Source of the DNA: Flavobacterium sp.
GTDB lineage: Bacteria > Bacteroidota > Bacteroidia > Flavobacteriales > Flavobacteriaceae
Direction of reading: 5' to 3'
Length of the DNA stretch: 64,000 nt
Assembly: GCA_014379405.1 (NCBI GenBank)
Contig: JACMLU010000010.1
Location: 124,001-188,000, forward strand
This document shows positions 62,840 through 64,000 of the stretch, piece after piece. The notes under the pieces were generated by a model. The model made no database searches. It was not told where the DNA came from and saw nothing but the letters and a program-made list of their open reading frames with translations. Position 1 is the stretch's first letter; each line of letters starts with the position of its first letter. The position numbers and the translations under genes are program-made.

Positions 62840-64000
62840 TGAATAAACAGGCAGTAACCTTTTTTTGGTTTCGTAGAGATTTGCGATTAGAAGATAACGT
62901 TGGTTTGTTTCACGCTTTGGAATCTCAATATCCAGTTATTCCCTTGTTTATTTTCGATGAGGCTATTTTAGAAAGTTTGCCAAAAAATGACGCCAGAGTA
63001 GGTTTTATTCACGATTCACTTTCGAAAATAAATCAAAAACTACAGGAATTGGGAAGTTCTCTTTTGGTAAAAAAGGGAAAAACCCAGGGAGTTTGGCAAG
63101 AACTCCTTGAAGAATTCGAAGTAAAGGAAGTTTTTTTCAACAAAGATTACGAGCCTTACGCCATCAAAAGAGATTTGGCCATTTGCGTACTATTGGAAGC
63201 CAATAAAACAGTGCATTTTTCATTCAAAGACCAAGTGATTTTCGAAGAAAAAGAAATCACGAAAGCCGACGGATTGCCTTATACGGTTTACACACCTTAT
63301 AAAAATAAATGGTTGGATAAATACAATTCCATAGCTCCAGTTCAAGAATATGATGCTACAAAATTGTTTTTCAATTTTCATAAAAGCAATTTTATTTTTC
63401 CAACTTTGGAACAAATAGGCTTCGAAGAAAATTCGATAAAAGTGATTCCTCATAATCTGAAAAATGTATCCAATTACCACGAAACTCGTGATTTTCCTGC
63501 TTTGGACAGCACGACACATCTCTCGCCACATCTGCGTTTTGGGACGGTCAGTGTTCGGAAATTGGTGAATTGGGCTGCCAATAAAAACCAAGTGTTTTTG
63601 AGTGAACTGATTTGGAGGGAATTCTTTATGCAAATTTTGTTCAGTTTTCCAAAAGTCGTCACACACAATTTTAAATCGGCTTATGATGGGATTCAATGGC
63701 GGAATGATGAGGAAGATTTCAAACGCTGGTGTTCCGGAACCACGGGTTATCCGATGGTTGATGCTGGAATGCGAGAACTGAATGAAACTGGGTATATGCA
63801 CAACAGAGTTCGAATGGTGGTGGCGAGTTTTCTGTGCAAACATTTGTTGATTAACTGGCAATGGGGCGAAGCTTATTTTGCCGAAAAGTTACTGGATTTT
63901 GAATTGTCTGCCAACGTTGGAAACTGGCAATGGGCTGCGGGAACGGGTTGCGATGCCGCGCCCTATTTTCGAGTTTTCAATCCTGAAATTCAGCTCAAGA
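62839..64000 (+). CDS. phrB: Deoxyribodipyrimidine photolyase/cryptochrome (3' partial)
   Basis: The frame runs off the window end. The first 387 codons cover the N-terminal Rossmann antenna domain ('VTFFWFRRDLRLEDNVGLFH') and most of the FAD-binding helical domain ('HLSPHLRFGTVS', 'SELIWREFFMQILFSFPK', 'GTTGYPMVDAGMRELNETGY', 'MHNRVRMVVASFLCKHLLIN', 'ANVGNWQWAAGTGCDAAPYF'). The conserved 'NRVRMVVASFL' and 'NWQWAAGTGCDA' segments are those of CPD photolyases. It repairs UV-induced pyrimidine dimers with blue light. Coupling by TAATG to the SRPBCC gene places it in the same light-linked transcription unit. The remaining C-terminus is outside the window. Confidence 0.95.
   Translation, partial: MNKQAVTFFWFRRDLRLEDNVGLFHALESQYPVIPLFIFDEAILESLPKNDARVGFIHDSLSKINQKLQELGSSLLVKKGKTQGVWQELLEEFEVKEVFFNKDYEPYAIKRDLAICVLLEANKTVHFSFKDQVIFEEKEITKADGLPYTVYTPYKNKWLDKYNSIAPVQEYDATKLFFNFHKSNFIFPTLEQIGFEENSIKVIPHNLKNVSNYHETRDFPALDSTTHLSPHLRFGTVSVRKLVNWAANKNQVFLSELIWREFFMQILFSFPKVVTHNFKSAYDGIQWRNDEEDFKRWCSGTTGYPMVDAGMRELNETGYMHNRVRMVVASFLCKHLLINWQWGEAYFAEKLLDFELSANVGNWQWAAGTGCDAAPYFRVFNPEIQLK

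Noticed and set aside
63220..63861. 213-codon minus-strand frame near the right edge
   Set aside because: It is antisense to the photolyase gene, whose plus-strand frame is continuous and fully conserved through this stretch.

Overview
The window is a chromosomal segment of a flavobacterium-like member of the Bacteroidota. The evidence is low G+C, an adjacent SusC/SusD outer-membrane pair, promoters of the form TTG-N19-TAnnTTTG (seen upstream of tRNA-Pro, rpmH and an ABC-F gene), a DnaJ with a shortened zinc finger, a CarB without its C-terminal allosteric domain, and zeaxanthin-type carotenoid genes. No transposase, integrase, phage gene or CRISPR array is visible. The left-edge gene and the right-edge photolyase gene are both cut by the window.

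Layout. 1-2.7 kb: a truncated beta-propeller protein, a 2,4-dienoyl-CoA reductase-like SDR and a small lipoprotein. 2.8-8.2 kb (minus strand): udk, a DivIC/FtsL-like cell-division gene, a nested inverted-repeat element, then mutA, a small exported protein and mutB; the mut genes encode B12-dependent methylmalonyl-CoA mutase. 8.2-11.9 kb: a DUF3999/DUF2339 envelope pair. 12.2 kb: tRNA-Pro(TGG). 12.3-17.5 kb: decayed fragments of kduI and of a DUF4861-like pectin gene, followed by an intact SusC/SusD pair, which looks like the remains of a pectin/uronate utilisation locus. 17.8-23.8 kb: trxB, an apparent envelope-stress operon (PadR, PspC, two DUF2807 proteins), a DUF4870 protein and a hotdog-fold protein. 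24-31.6 kb: grpE-dnaJ, an ABC exporter, a sigma-54 type response regulator without a DNA-binding domain, a one-domain DEAD-box-like protein, a DUF2007 protein and a HAD phosphatase. 31.7-38.3 kb: an AT-rich serine hydrolase that may be a recent arrival, an ABC-F ATPase, a low-complexity exported protein, small enzymes, rpmH and a 51-residue orphan. 38.4-45.7 kb: carB and a large hybrid sensor kinase with 14 propeller repeats. 45.9-47.9 kb: a dienelactone hydrolase-like protein, an ACT protein and a cysteine-cluster protein. 48.2-56.4 kb: a sugar-acid/deoxysugar region (LacI regulator, DapA-family aldolase, MFS transporter, SugE/Gdx exporter, DUF3826, fucI) interrupted by two unrecognised accessory genes. 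56.7-64 kb: a KirBac-type potassium channel, then a CarH/LitR-like B12 photoreceptor regulator heading crtI, crtB, crtZ, a CrtYcd-type lycopene cyclase, an SRPBCC protein and a photolyase.

The most coherent system is the right-hand light-response cluster. A MerR-type regulator carrying the Wx9EH and ExHxxG cobalamin signatures sits directly before carotenoid and DNA-photorepair genes. Two direct repeats, exactly 21 bp apart, overlap the presumed crtI promoter. The left-hand mutase uses the same cofactor family, but no B12 biosynthesis genes are in the window. Non-coding items of interest are several long inverted-repeat elements, and a foldable element between sugE and the DUF3826 gene that can form two mutually exclusive structures.
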